64,000 nt of DNA from Brevibacterium antiquum (GTDB lineage Bacteria; Actinomycetota; Actinomycetes; Actinomycetales; Brevibacteriaceae). This document shows positions 41,701 to 50,470 of the stretch, in pieces. The number at the start of each line of letters is the position of its first letter. Position 1 is the stretch's first letter. The translations under genes were made by a program, and so were the position numbers. The notes under the pieces are model-generated. The model saw nothing but the letters and a program-made list of their open reading frames with translations, was not told the DNA's origin and did no database searches. The DNA is taken from positions 62,001 to 126,000 of the forward strand of contig NZ_JABASX010000003.1 in NCBI RefSeq assembly GCF_016107655.1, given 5' to 3'.

Positions 41701-42791
41701 TGGTCCTCCTTCGACCCGGGGGTGTTCGAGGCTTGACTGGCTGGCTCTTCGTCATTTGCCTCGGCGGATCCTGTTCGGCGGGAATCGGCCTCGGTGGGCT
41801 CGGTCCGGTCCAAACGCTTTCCCGCCTCACGCATCACGCGCCGCAGCTTCTTGCCGTTGGCGACTCTCGTGCCGAGAGCTTCGGCGGTGACTTCGGGCTG
41901 CGTCCATGCGTCGACGTCTTCTGTCGATGCCGGTGCCCCCTGGGGGCGCTTCTTCTTCTCCAGCGGAAGAACCCCAGGAGCCATGCGGCGCGCCATGACC
42001 AGGAAGCCGGTGTGAGCGATCATCCTGTGATCCGGTCGCACTGCGAGTCCTTCGACGTGCCAACCTCTGACCATCGCCTCCATCGACTCCGGTTCGCTGA
42101 AGCAGCCCGTCTTGCGCACCGCCTCGACGAAACGTGAGAGCTGCGGGACGGTTGCGACGTAGGCGATGACGATACCGCCCGGCGCCAGGGCCCCGCTTAC
42201 GGCTCCCAAAGTATTCCAGGGAGTGAGCATGTCGAGGACGACCCGGTCGACGGTGCCGTCGTCATAGGCCTGCGGGAGTTCCTCTGAGAGGTCACCGACG
42301 GTGACGGACCAGTTCTCGGGTCGACCATCGAAGAAGTCTGCGATGTTCCCGGCTGCGATGGTGGCGAATTCCTCGCGGAGTTCGAAGGAGTGGAGCCTGC
42401 CTGTGGGGCCGACTGCCCGCAGCAGAGCCATGGACAATGCTCCGGAGCCGACGCCGGCTTCTACGACCACTGCACCGGGGAAGATATCGCCGAGGGTGAC
42501 GATGAGCCCCGAGTCCTTGGGATAGACGACCGCTGCCCCGCGGGGCATAGACAGGACGAAGTCCTCGTAGCGCGGACGGAAGACCTGGAAGTCGATGCCC
42601 CCGGTGTTCGGCACGATGATTCCCTCGGTGCGACCGATGATGGCATCGTGTTCGATGAGTCCCTTGTGCGTGTGGAACAGCTCTCCGGGAGCCAGCACGA
42701 TCGTGTGCATTCTGCCCTTGGGGTCGGTGAGCTGAATCTTCTCGCCGATCTTCAGGGCCCGGTCGGGTTCGGTATGGCTTGCCTCAGTCAT
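41697..42791 (-). CDS. trmI: tRNA (adenine-N1)-methyltransferase TrmI
   Basis: 364 residues. The N-terminal beta barrel (GRTEGIIVPNTGGIDFQVFRP) is followed by the SAM-binding Rossmann core VVVEAGVGSGALSMALLRAVG, the substrate loop VVLDMLTPWNTLGAV and AYVATVPQLSRFVE. TrmI methylates N1 of A58 in the tRNA T-loop. The C-terminal 60 residues are low-complexity, Glu/Pro/Ser-rich and probably disordered. It is the leading gene of the mpa transcript and overlaps mpa by 4 bp; linkage of trmI with mpa is widespread in actinobacteria. Confidence 0.94.
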   Translation of the reverse strand: MTEASHTEPDRALKIGEKIQLTDPKGRMHTIVLAPGELFHTHKGLIEHDAIIGRTEGIIVPNTGGIDFQVFRPRYEDFVLSMPRGAAVVYPKDSGLIVTLGDIFPGAVVVEAGVGSGALSMALLRAVGPTGRLHSFELREEFATIAAGNIADFFDGRPENWSVTVGDLSEELPQAYDDGTVDRVVLDMLTPWNTLGAVSGALAPGGIVIAYVATVPQLSRFVEAVRKTGCFSEPESMEAMVRGWHVEGLAVRPDHRMIAHTGFLVMARRMAPGVLPLEKKKRPQGAPASTEDVDAWTQPEVTAEALGTRVANGKKLRRVMREAGKRLDRTEPTEADSRRTGSAEANDEEPASQASNTPGSKEDQ

Positions 42792-42837
42792 GATGCGTCC
42801 ACTCTACGCTGATGAGAAGTGTCTCAGCACACCCGGT

Positions 42838-43998
42838 TCAGGCTGCGAGAAGCTCGTCGAAGAATTCCTGCAGATCGATCACGCCGACGAGGGTGTTCTC
42901 GTCCATGACCAGGCTGAACTGCGCCTTGGGACGATGGGTCAGAGACTCAAGCAGGTGCGGTGCCGTGATGTCCTTAGGGACTCCGATCCACCCAGCCAGG
43001 GGCCTGGCTACTTCGCCCGCCGGCACCTGGTCCAGCGACTCGGCCAGACGGCCGGCTGCCGCATGCCTGTCGACGAGCCCGTAGGGCAGGCCCTTCTGGT
43101 CGAGGACGACAATGAGGGTGCGTTCCTTGGCATTGCCCAGCGTGTTCGCATAGTCGAGTGTGTCGGCCAGATCCGCGTCCCAGGTTGCTGCGATGGCAGG
43201 CTGGATGACCTGCGAGAGATCGTAGGTCTCCATCTTCCGGGCTCGCTTCGCATGAGTCGCGGCGTCCCCTGCGGAGAACCACAGCATGATGGCGATCAGC
43301 GACATCCACGCCACGGTCAGCGGGTCAGGGCGCTCACCTGCCAGCAGCGGTGTGATGACAGACCAGCCGATGAAGCCGATGGCGATGACTCGACCGACCC
43401 AGCTGGCAACGATCGTTCCCAGGTACTGCGAACCTGTCAGGCGCCACATCAGGGCCTGCAGCGCCCACCCGCCGTCCAGCGGAATTCCGGGCAGAAGGTT
43501 GATGGCGCCGAGTGCGACGTTCGCGAATGTGACTGCGATGAGCAGGAGCCACGGAACCGAGGTCGGGGAGACCGCGCTCAGACACCACCAGCCCAAGAGG
43601 GCCAAGACGATGTTGACGATCGGACCGACGATGGAGATGACGAAGCTGGTCAGCGCGGCCTTGTCACGCGGATTATCCGCCTGAGGTTCGAACCTGGTGA
43701 ACCCGCCCCAGATATTGAGCTCGATCGCGGCGACCTTGAGTCCATAGAACTGTCCGGCGACACCGTGCGCCAGTTCGTGGAGGAAGACCGAGCCGAACAG
43801 CAGAACCGCATACGCGAACGCGACGAACCAGGCCCAGACACCGAGGTCGGGCCGGACGGTATTCACCCACGGGGCGAACAGAATCGTGATCACGATGGCG
43901 GCGAGGAACCAGGACCAGGCAAGGATCACCGGGGCGCCGAGAACAGTGCCCAGGCGCAAGCCCGAAGAGGCACCGGTCTGGTGTTTTTTCGCGGCCAT
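42838..43998 (-). CDS. M50-family site-2-type metalloprotease with CBS domains (Rip3-like)
   Basis: 386 residues. The zinc site FLHELAHGVAGQFYGL (HExxH near residue 74) is in the second membrane helix and the third ligand is in NLLPGIPLDGGWALQALMW. Six hydrophobic helices are followed by two CBS motifs in the cytosolic C-terminal region (ADTLDYANTLGNAKERTLIVV... and ITAPHLLESLTHRPKAQ). Such proteases cut regulators within the membrane, often anti-sigma factors, and CBS pairs bind adenosyl ligands. No anti-sigma gene is adjacent. It is divergent from a RecB-like nuclease gene over about 105 bp, with no clear operator. Confidence 0.93.
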   Translation of the reverse strand: MAAKKHQTGASSGLRLGTVLGAPVILAWSWFLAAIVITILFAPWVNTVRPDLGVWAWFVAFAYAVLLFGSVFLHELAHGVAGQFYGLKVAAIELNIWGGFTRFEPQADNPRDKAALTSFVISIVGPIVNIVLALLGWWCLSAVSPTSVPWLLLIAVTFANVALGAINLLPGIPLDGGWALQALMWRLTGSQYLGTIVASWVGRVIAIGFIGWSVITPLLAGERPDPLTVAWMSLIAIMLWFSAGDAATHAKRARKMETYDLSQVIQPAIAATWDADLADTLDYANTLGNAKERTLIVVLDQKGLPYGLVDRHAAAGRLAESLDQVPAGEVARPLAGWIGVPKDITAPHLLESLTHRPKAQFSLVMDENTLVGVIDLQEFFDELLAA

Positions 43999-44104
43999 CG
44001 ATGGAGTTCCTCTAGCTTGGGGTCGGGTCCACTCAGCCTATCAGCGACAGGCTCGCCACCGCCGTCTTACGCGTCGTGTCAGACCAAGTCGTTACAGTGG
44101 TGAC

Positions 44105-44914
44105 ATGGCCGAGCTGATCAGTCTTTCGCCCTCACGGGCCAACGACTTCGTACAATGTCCCTTGAAATTTCGATTCCGCAGCATCGACAAGCTTCCGGAG
44201 CCGCCTTCGCAGGCCGCTTTCAGAGGGACCGTGGTCCATTCCGTCCTGGAGAAGCTCTTCGAACGTCCCGCGGCACAGCGGACGCAGGATGTCGCCGAGT
44301 CTCTGCTTGGTCCCAGCTGGGACGAGCTCGTCGAGAAGGACCCGGCTGTGCTCGAGATCTTCGGCAATGAAAGCGAGAAGGAGACATTCTTCACAACCGC
44401 GGGCAAGCTGCTGCAGGCCTACTTCACGCTCGAGTTCCCGGAGCACCTCGAGCCCGATGAGACGGAGAAGTACGTGCGCACGCGACTCGACAACGGCCTC
44501 GAGCTGCGGGGCTTCATCGACCGCGTCGATGTCGCACCGGGAGGTGAGAAGCGCCTGGTCGACTACAAGACCGGAAAGCAGCCCAAACCCCAGTACGGCA
44601 GGGAGGCTCATTTCCAGATGGGCTTCTACGCCCTCGTCGAGTATCGCCTCACGGGTGAGCTCGTGCACACGCTCCAGCTCATGTACCTGGGGTCGCAGAG
44701 CATCCTCAAGTCTCACCCCACGATGAGTGACATCGAACGCACGCAGTTCGAGATCGAATCGATCTGGAAGGACATCATCGCCTCCGCCGAGGCGGACCGC
44801 TGGCGTCCGAAGAAATCACCGCTGTGCAACTGGTGCACGTTCAAACCGCTGTGCCCAGCGTGGGGAAACACTCCCCCGCCGACCCCGGAGATCACACGGA
44901 TTGTCGGGACGTGA
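44105..44914 (+). CDS. RecB-family PD-(D/E)XK nuclease (single-domain)
   Basis: 269 residues. The start ISLSPSRANDFVQCPLKFRFR resembles Cas4/RecB-like nucleases (first Cys), with PSQAAFRGTVVHSVLEKLFE; the nuclease core is ELRGFIDRVDVAPGGEKRLVDYKTGKQP (motifs D...(D/E)xK split across short strands), then FQMGFYALVEYRL. The C-terminal CNWCTFKPLCPAW supplies the remaining Cys ligands of a 4Fe-4S cluster. It acts on DNA ends; no helicase is linked. The ATG at 44105 follows GTTACAGTGGTGAC; longer frames are ignored. Its 3' end overlaps the convergent HAD gene by 23 bp. Confidence 0.88.
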   Translation: MAELISLSPSRANDFVQCPLKFRFRSIDKLPEPPSQAAFRGTVVHSVLEKLFERPAAQRTQDVAESLLGPSWDELVEKDPAVLEIFGNESEKETFFTTAGKLLQAYFTLEFPEHLEPDETEKYVRTRLDNGLELRGFIDRVDVAPGGEKRLVDYKTGKQPKPQYGREAHFQMGFYALVEYRLTGELVHTLQLMYLGSQSILKSHPTMSDIERTQFEIESIWKDIIASAEADRWRPKKSPLCNWCTFKPLCPAWGNTPPPTPEITRIVGT

Positions 44915-45551
44915 GTTCTCTCAGATCAGCAATTCCGCGCCCTTCGAGGCTCGACCACAGGATCCGACCGGGGCGTTCCTCGAGCGCAACCAGATGGGGG
45001 ATGCCGATGGCGATGGTGCCTGCCGCCTCTGCGCTGGCGAGGCCGGGTTTCGAATCCTCGAGCGCCACACAGGCTCCCGGGTCGAGCTCAAGCAGGGCCG
45101 CTCCCTTGAGATAGGGCTCTGGATCGGGTTTGCCGGCGGTGACCTCGTCGCCGGAGATGAGGCCGACGAAACTGCCCTCCGGACATGCTGAGATGACCGC
45201 CTCGGCGAGTCGCCGGTAGGACATCGTGACCATCACGCAGGGAATGCCGTCGGTGACGATCGCAGCGAGGAACTCGAGAGCTCCGGGACGAAACGGCACT
45301 GCTTCCTCGATCTTCGCGACGACCTCGTCGAGGAGAGTGTCGACGATGACCGCGGCTGGAAGGTCGAGTCCGGCGTCCTGCATCATCGCGGCGGAGGTGA
45401 GAAGATCGTTGCCCACGAACTCCAGACCCTGTTCTTCGCTCCAGCTGATGCCGTGCGCGTTCATCAGTTCGGTCTCGGCTCTGATCCAATACGGTTCCGT
45501 ATCGACCAGAGTTCCGTCCATGTCCCAGAGGACTGCGGCAGGATTAGTCAT
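44892..45551 (-). CDS. HAD-superfamily phosphatase
   Basis: About 219 residues. AVLWDMDGTLVDTEPYW is motif I (two Asp), VMVTMSYRRLAEAVI carries motif II Thr, and GKPDPEPYLKGAALLELDP and VALEDSKPGLASAEAAG hold motif III Lys and motif IV Asp. The cap helices (IRAETELMNAHGISW...) place it with beta-phosphoglucomutase-like enzymes that hydrolyse small phosphate esters; the substrate is unknown. The ATG at 45551 gives the family's usual N-terminus; a longer frame to 45716 would run into the divergent PAC2 gene. Confidence 0.92.
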   Translation of the reverse strand: MTNPAAVLWDMDGTLVDTEPYWIRAETELMNAHGISWSEEQGLEFVGNDLLTSAAMMQDAGLDLPAAVIVDTLLDEVVAKIEEAVPFRPGALEFLAAIVTDGIPCVMVTMSYRRLAEAVISACPEGSFVGLISGDEVTAGKPDPEPYLKGAALLELDPGACVALEDSKPGLASAEAAGTIAIGIPHLVALEERPGRILWSSLEGRGIADLRELTSRQSV

Positions 45552-45573
45552 GATTCCAGCGTAATGTTGAAGC

Positions 45574-46404
45574 ATGACTTTTCTTCCATCAGGGTCCGGG
45601 GCACTCGTGTTCATCGCCTTCGAAGGACAGGACGCGGATGCCTCCGAGGCCGCCAGTTCACTGGTCAAGGATCTCATCGAGTCATGGCGCCTGGACGAGA
45701 GTGAGATCTTGGACACCGACGGCTTCTACGAGTTCAGATTCTCAGAACCTGAGATCGTTCGGGACGAAACGGGTCGAGCCACGATCGCGTGGCCGGGAAT
45801 CGAAGTCCACCGGGGGCAGCATCTGGGCACGCCGGTCACCGTCATCCAGGGACATGAGCCGGGACTGAAGTGGCGCGAGTTCCTCTCGCTCATCCTGTCC
45901 CAGGTCACCGCCGAGGATTGTGTGGTCCTGCTCGGAGGTCTGCACGCGGAGGTCCCCCATACGCGTCCCCTGCCTGTCGTCGCGAACACAGAGGATGCAG
46001 TACTCGCCGCAGATCTCAACATCGACGTCAACGGCTATGAGGGACCGATCGGCATCCTCGGCCTGCTCGGCGTCGAATGCGACAGGCGCGGACGCCACGC
46101 GATCAACCTGTGGGTCGGTGTGCCCGACTATCTCACCGACTCCCCCTCGCCCAAGGCGGAATTGGCCCTGGCCTCAGCGGTGGAGAAGTACACGGGACTC
46201 GAGATCGACATTCCCATCCTCGAGGAGGAGAGCCGCGCATGGGAGCTCGGTGCCGACGAATTGGTCGCGCACAACCCGCACCTCGTCGAGCTGCTCAAGG
46301 GACTTGAACAGCTCAACGATTCCACGGAGCTGCCCGAAGCCAGCGGCGATGCGATCGCCGCTGAGTTCGAACGCTACCTGCGCAAACGCGGTCGCGAGAA
46401 GTAA
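45574..46404 (+). CDS. PAC2-family protein
   Basis: 276 residues. SGALVFIAFEGQDADASEAAS, PVTVIQGHEPGLKWREFLS, DCVVLLGGLHAEVPHTRPLPV and GPIGILGLLGVECDRRGRHAI are the PAC2 core, related to eukaryotic proteasome assembly chaperone 2. In bacteria the function is unproven; a proteasome-related role is suggested by its restricted distribution and by its position 4-9 kb from this locus's proteasome genes. No signal peptide or transmembrane helix is seen. Its final codons and TAA are part of a 16-bp tandem duplication. It is divergent from the HAD gene by only 22 bp. Confidence 0.88.
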   Translation: MTFLPSGSGALVFIAFEGQDADASEAASSLVKDLIESWRLDESEILDTDGFYEFRFSEPEIVRDETGRATIAWPGIEVHRGQHLGTPVTVIQGHEPGLKWREFLSLILSQVTAEDCVVLLGGLHAEVPHTRPLPVVANTEDAVLAADLNIDVNGYEGPIGILGLLGVECDRRGRHAINLWVGVPDYLTDSPSPKAELALASAVEKYTGLEIDIPILEEESRAWELGADELVAHNPHLVELLKGLEQLNDSTELPEASGDAIAAEFERYLRKRGREK

Positions 46405-46420
46405 CGGTCGCGAGAAGTAG
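46389..46420 (+). repeat. 16-bp tandem duplication across the PAC2 stop codon
   Basis: CGGTCGCGAGAAGTA-A at 46389-46404 is repeated as CGGTCGCGAGAAGTA-G at 46405-46420. The first copy encodes the last codons and TAA; the second lies after it and is out of frame. Confidence 0.92.
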
Positions 46421-46431
46421 AGGGCTGCGCC

Positions 46432-47691
46432 TCAGCTGTGCAGGTCGAGGCCGAGCAGGGCATCGACAGCGTCCGCGACCCGGTCACCGCACACCGGTGC
46501 GGTCTCGGCAGCGGGTGAGTCCGCATAGTGCTCGGCCCATTCGTCGAGGATTCCCAACGCACGAGGGCTGTCGAGGTCATCGGCCAGAGACTCACGCAGC
46601 AGACCGATGATGTGTCCGCGCAGTCCCTCCCGGCATTCGGCTTCGCACATTGCCGCATGCTTCCACGCCTTGAGCCGCGTTGAGGCGGATTCGAGCAGAT
46701 CGTCGGTGAAGATCCAGTCGCTGCGGTAGTGGTAGGACAGCAGCACTGTGCGAATGACCATCGGGTCGACGCCCTGTTCGCGCAGCTTCGAGACGAGGAC
46801 CAGGTTGCCCTTGGACTTGCTCATCTTCTCGCCCTGGTAGCCGACCATGCCTGTGTGCATATAGGTCCGGGCCAGCGGTGTCTGCTTCCACGCCGCTGCG
46901 TGAGCCGCGCTCATCTCGTGGTGAGGGAACACCAGGTCGCTGCCGCCGCCCTGAACGTCGACGGGCAGTCCCGCGTAGTTGTTGGCGATGACGGTGCATT
47001 CGATGTGCCAGCCCGGGCGTCCCGGCCCGAGTTTCCCGCCGTCCCACGACGGTTCGCCCTCGCGTGCGGCCTTCCACAGCAGAGGATCGATCTGATTGTC
47101 TTTGCCCGGTGTCTCCGGATCGCCGCCGCGCTCGGCCGAGAGCTTGGCCATCGTGGCCCTGTCATCGTGGCTGACGCTGCCGAAGGGCGGATTGATCGGA
47201 GTAGAGACGCGGTAGTACACGTCGCCGTTGTCGAGGGTGTAGGCAGCCCGCGATTCAACGAGGTCCTCGACGGCTGCGACGATCTGTTCGACCGACTCCA
47301 CGACGCCGATGTAGTTCTGCGGCGGAAGCACGCGCAGCGCCGTCATGTCTTCGCGGAACAGTTCGATCTGGGACTCCGCGAGTTCACGCCAATCGACTCC
47401 GGTGGCGTTGGCCCTTTCGAGCAGGGGGTCATCGACATCGGTGGTGTTCTGCACATAGACGACGTCGAGCCCCGCATCCCGCCACACCCTGTTCAAGAGG
47501 TCGAAGGCGACATAGGTCGCCGCGTGACCAAGATGAGTGGCGTCGTACGGGGTGATTCCACATACATAGAGACCGGCCGCCTGGTCACGCCCTTTGAGTC
47601 TGCGTGGGCTCCGGGTGCCGGTGTCGAAGACTGTCGGCACCTTTCCGGAGCTGGTGAGGCGGGGTAGCTGAGGTTCGGACCATGACTTCAC
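46432..47691 (-). CDS. mshC: MshC, cysteine:1-D-myo-inosityl 2-amino-2-deoxy-alpha-D-glucopyranoside ligase
   Basis: About 420 residues. A cysteinyl-tRNA-synthetase-like fold without the anticodon domain: YVCGITPYDATHLGHAATYV (HIGH-like), TDVDDPLLERANATG, WHIECTVIANNYAG, and MSKSKGNLVLVSKL (KMSKS). This ligase joins cysteine to GlcN-Ins, the penultimate step of mycothiol synthesis. It defines the organism as mycothiol-producing. A GTG at 47691 (VKSWSEPQLP) is preferred; the frame opens 12 codons earlier without a ribosome site. It follows SCO1664 and DUF3090 on the same strand, a cluster characteristic of actinobacteria. Confidence 0.95.
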   Translation of the reverse strand: MKSWSEPQLPRLTSSGKVPTVFDTGTRSPRRLKGRDQAAGLYVCGITPYDATHLGHAATYVAFDLLNRVWRDAGLDVVYVQNTTDVDDPLLERANATGVDWRELAESQIELFREDMTALRVLPPQNYIGVVESVEQIVAAVEDLVESRAAYTLDNGDVYYRVSTPINPPFGSVSHDDRATMAKLSAERGGDPETPGKDNQIDPLLWKAAREGEPSWDGGKLGPGRPGWHIECTVIANNYAGLPVDVQGGGSDLVFPHHEMSAAHAAAWKQTPLARTYMHTGMVGYQGEKMSKSKGNLVLVSKLREQGVDPMVIRTVLLSYHYRSDWIFTDDLLESASTRLKAWKHAAMCEAECREGLRGHIIGLLRESLADDLDSPRALGILDEWAEHYADSPAAETAPVCGDRVADAVDALLGLDLHS

Positions 47692-47751
47692 GGAGACCAG
47701 CCTAACCGAGTCATAGCAGAACGGCACCTCCGGTCTCGGGCGGTGCTGCCT

Positions 47752-48564
47752 CTAGATCGGCGGCCAGGGAATGACGGTCCGATCCTGCGGCGGATCGGGG
47801 AACGTTCCGGACTCTCCCAGACGCTCCGCCCGGGCGCGCAGGCTCTCGATCTCTGTCTCCTCCAAACACTCATCCAACACGGTCCGCAGCTCCGTGGGCA
47901 TTCGGACCACTTCGTCGAGAGCGTCGATCTCTTCGACCCTGAACGACAGATGAGAGAAACCCCACAGCACGGTGCGCACCTTCTCCTCGGCATGGAACGT
48001 CAGACCGTTGTCGATGCCGTAGGTGCCGATGCTGGCCGCACCGCTGCCCGGCAGGTAGCTGCCGGTGATGATGTGGCCCGCCTTCCGGTCTGCGTTGTTC
48101 GCGAGGAGGTCGAAGAAGGCGATCGCGCGCAGCCCCTCCCGTGTGTCGTGGGACAGCACCAGATCGGTGCCGTCCTCGGTTCGCAGGGCGAACATCGGAG
48201 TGTGATCGGCAGGGATGGAGTCGACCCCGGTGAGGGCGACGGCGTCATCGTCCCCGGCGTCCTCGACATAGGCCTGGAGCGAGCCTGGCCCCGCCCCCAG
48301 GTCGCTCCTCAGGACGGTCGGCGGAACCACGTTCAAGTCGAGATGAGCGCTCAGCCGGTAGGAGGCCACCTCGCGCAGCGAGAGGGTGTGCGGTCGGAAG
48401 TCTGCCAGCGGGCGCTCTCCCGATGCCGGTTTGTAGACGGCTTTGAGGTGGGTGCCGGCGTGGTCGACGACCACGAGGCGGGTGTCGTTGCTGGCCCGCG
48501 GGATTGCTCCCATGACGGTGCAGGTGCCCTGTTCCAGGGCCTGTTGGGCGAAAGCTTCGTGCAT
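47752..48564 (-). CDS. SCO1664 family protein (kinase-like fold)
   Basis: About 270 residues. HLKAVYKPASGERPL, LREVASYRLSAHLDLNVVPPT, AIAFFDLLANNADRKAGHIITG and IGTYGIDNGLTFHAEEKVRT match the SCO1664/PI3-4-kinase-like group: an ATP-binding Lys region, a catalytic-loop D/N pattern (NNADRKAGH) and a GIDNG metal motif. Its substrate is unknown. It starts 7 bp after DUF3090, so the two are a unit, and mshC follows. The ATG at 48564 is preferred to a longer frame extending into DUF3090. A GGCACC/GGTGCC pair (47723-47747) between it and mshC may be a weak hairpin. Confidence 0.9.
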   Translation of the reverse strand: MHEAFAQQALEQGTCTVMGAIPRASNDTRLVVVDHAGTHLKAVYKPASGERPLADFRPHTLSLREVASYRLSAHLDLNVVPPTVLRSDLGAGPGSLQAYVEDAGDDDAVALTGVDSIPADHTPMFALRTEDGTDLVLSHDTREGLRAIAFFDLLANNADRKAGHIITGSYLPGSGAASIGTYGIDNGLTFHAEEKVRTVLWGFSHLSFRVEEIDALDEVVRMPTELRTVLDECLEETEIESLRARAERLGESGTFPDPPQDRTVIPWPPI

Positions 48565-48571
48565 GACTCTC

Positions 48572-49135
48572 TTAAACGCGGGCGATGCCGTTGGCACGGG
48601 GACACAGGTGCCCTTCGGGCTCCAACGGCAGCGAGCAGAAGGGGCAGTCGCCGCGTCCGGCGGAGACGACCTGATCGGCACGGCGGGCGAACTCGCGGGA
48701 GCCGGCGGCGTCGAGGACGATGCGCAGCACCTCTCGCTCGACTTCATCGTCATCCGGCTCTGCCGAAGTGCCCGTCTGAGCATCCTCCTCGGTGAGTTCG
48801 AAGCATTCGACCACAAGCTCATGGGCGACCGTGTCCCAGCCCAGGCTCATGGTGCCGACCCGGAATTCAGGTTCGATCGGGACGTTGAGTCCAGCGTTGT
48901 CGATGCGTTCGTCGATCGCAGACTGGGGCACTCGCGCCGCGGGATCCTTGACCATGACCATATCGAGAAGTTCGGTGACGCGATCGGCGAGGATTTCGAC
49001 CTGCTCCTTCTCGACCACCACTGTGGTCAGCGAAGTTCCGGATTTCGCCTGTAAGAGGAACGTTCGCTCGCCGGGCAGACCGATCGTGCCGACGACGAAT
49101 CGATCTGGGGTGGGGTGGTCGTACAAAGCTGCCAT
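48572..49135 (-). CDS. DUF3090 family protein
   Basis: 187 residues. DHPTPDRFVVGTIGLPGERTFLLQA is the family start, and CPFCSLPLEPEGHLCPR near the C-terminus forms a CxxC...C zinc-like cluster. Function is not known; it is always linked to SCO1664 and often to mshC and the histidine phosphatase gene in actinobacteria. No membrane segment is present. It heads the DUF3090-SCO1664-mshC transcript on the minus strand and diverges from a small acidic protein gene. The ATG has CTGAAGGC upstream. Confidence 0.92.
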   Translation of the reverse strand: MAALYDHPTPDRFVVGTIGLPGERTFLLQAKSGTSLTTVVVEKEQVEILADRVTELLDMVMVKDPAARVPQSAIDERIDNAGLNVPIEPEFRVGTMSLGWDTVAHELVVECFELTEEDAQTGTSAEPDDDEVEREVLRIVLDAAGSREFARRADQVVSAGRGDCPFCSLPLEPEGHLCPRANGIARV

Positions 49136-49192
49136 GCCTTCAGCCTAGTTCAAAGACTTACATGTCCGACTTCCCTGGGATACATTTGAGTC

Positions 49193-49474
49193 ATGAGCAC
49201 TGATCCTCGTGAGGCCCTGGACGCATTCCTCGAAGCAGTGGGTGAACACTTCGCTGCATCCGCACACCGCAATGGAGACCAAGACCCCCGTGTCGAAGCC
49301 GCCTACATGGCCTTGGCCGACGCCTTCGAAATCTATGAAGACGCGATCTACACCGCGTACGACGAGGTCACTCCGTTTGAGCTCTTCGACGATGTCGAAG
49401 ACGCCAAGGAGGACGACGAGAACAACGAACTCGACGGTGACTTCGCCATCGACGAGGATGACGAAGACGACTGA
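49193..49474 (+). CDS. Small acidic protein, conserved in actinobacteria
   Basis: 93 residues, strongly acidic at the C-terminus (VEDAKEDDENNELDGDFAIDEDDEDD is almost all Asp/Glu). The N-terminal half (MSTDPREALDAFLEAVGEHF, VEAAYMALADAFEIYEDAIY) is helical. Relatives in Arthrobacter and allied genera are sometimes labelled primosomal, but I see nothing supporting that. It may bind DNA-binding proteins or metal through its acidic tail. It diverges from DUF3090 and converges on the aldo/keto-reductase-like gene with only 24 bp between stops. Confidence 0.75.
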   Translation: MSTDPREALDAFLEAVGEHFAASAHRNGDQDPRVEAAYMALADAFEIYEDAIYTAYDEVTPFELFDDVEDAKEDDENNELDGDFAIDEDDEDD

Positions 49475-49498
49475 GTCGGGTGCGAACCGGCCGCGACC

Positions 49499-50401
49499 TC
49501 AGGAGATCTGGTCGAGCACCTCGGCGATCTCGGGTTCGAGTTCGATGTCACTGCTGAGCAGCTGAGCCAACTGCTCAGGGGTGCGGGCCGAGACCAATGA
49601 CGACGCGACTCCCTGGTATCTGTTGAACGCCAGCGCAATGTCCGTCGTCGTCACCCCCAATGCCGCAGCAGCCTTGCGGACTCCAGCCAGCACCCGTGTC
49701 GCCCGGTCATCGAGGTAGGCCCCGACATAGTCGGTGAGTTCACCCGCCGCGAAGCGTGAGTCCTGTGGGGTGCCCCGCCGATATTTGTCACTCAGCACTC
49801 CCCGGCCCAGGCCGGCACCGGCGATGAGTCCCACACCTGCGTAGTTCGCAGCCGGCAGCAGATCGTGCTCTGCCTCCCTGTTGAGCAGGGAGTATTCGGC
49901 GATCGCGCAGGCGATCGGCAGACCTGCTCCGCGCATCTCCGCCAGCTCCCAACCGGCGTGGTGGGACACGCCGACGTAGCGGATCTTGCCCAATGTCAGC
50001 AGGGTATCGATCGCCGAGGCGGTCTCTGCCTTCTCCACCTCAGCGTCGAAGACATCGAGGATGAGCACGTCGATGTGGGAACGTCCGGTGGCATTGAGCA
50101 GGGCATCGACCTGGTTGAGGATCCGAGCCCTGCCCAGACCCACCTCGATGTGGGATGACTCACTCATGGACACGCCCACTCGGGCAACCAACACGATCTG
50201 CTCAGGAAGGCTCAGCTGAGACATCACCTGAGCCGCGTGCACTCCCGAACTGGGAAGCTCAATGAGGTTCCCACCAGCGTCGACGTACTCATCGACGAGT
50301 CGCTGTGCGACTGGGGCGTCGACTCGGTGTCCCCACTCGAATGTGCCGAGACCCACATCGCTGACTTCAAGACCGGTTCTGCCGAGGCGTTGATGCTTCA
50401 T
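49499..50401 (-). CDS. Aldo/keto-reductase-fold protein, catalytic tetrad replaced
   Basis: 300 residues. The fold is clear: MKHQRLGRTGLEVSDVGLGTFEWG start, GKIRYVGVSHHAGWELAEM, ACAIAEYSLLNREAE, and GVSTxxxAL-type ending (VTTTDIALAFNRYQGVASSLV). The four catalytic positions do not match AKR enzymes: GNLIELPSSGVH stands where family members have xxDTAxxYG, LVARVGV where they have ATKxG, and VLILDVFD where they have xxQLHxxD. Asp, Tyr, Lys and His are therefore all replaced. Reduction by the usual mechanism seems impossible; it may bind NADP or be a regulator. It sits upstream of uppP on the opposite strand. Confidence 0.85.
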   Translation of the reverse strand: MKHQRLGRTGLEVSDVGLGTFEWGHRVDAPVAQRLVDEYVDAGGNLIELPSSGVHAAQVMSQLSLPEQIVLVARVGVSMSESSHIEVGLGRARILNQVDALLNATGRSHIDVLILDVFDAEVEKAETASAIDTLLTLGKIRYVGVSHHAGWELAEMRGAGLPIACAIAEYSLLNREAEHDLLPAANYAGVGLIAGAGLGRGVLSDKYRRGTPQDSRFAAGELTDYVGAYLDDRATRVLAGVRKAAAALGVTTTDIALAFNRYQGVASSLVSARTPEQLAQLLSSDIELEPEIAEVLDQIS

Positions 50402-50470
50402 GATTGTTGAGGTTACCTGATTCGGCGACTACCGTGGTTTCGTTCCCACCCCACTTTCTCAAGGAGACGC

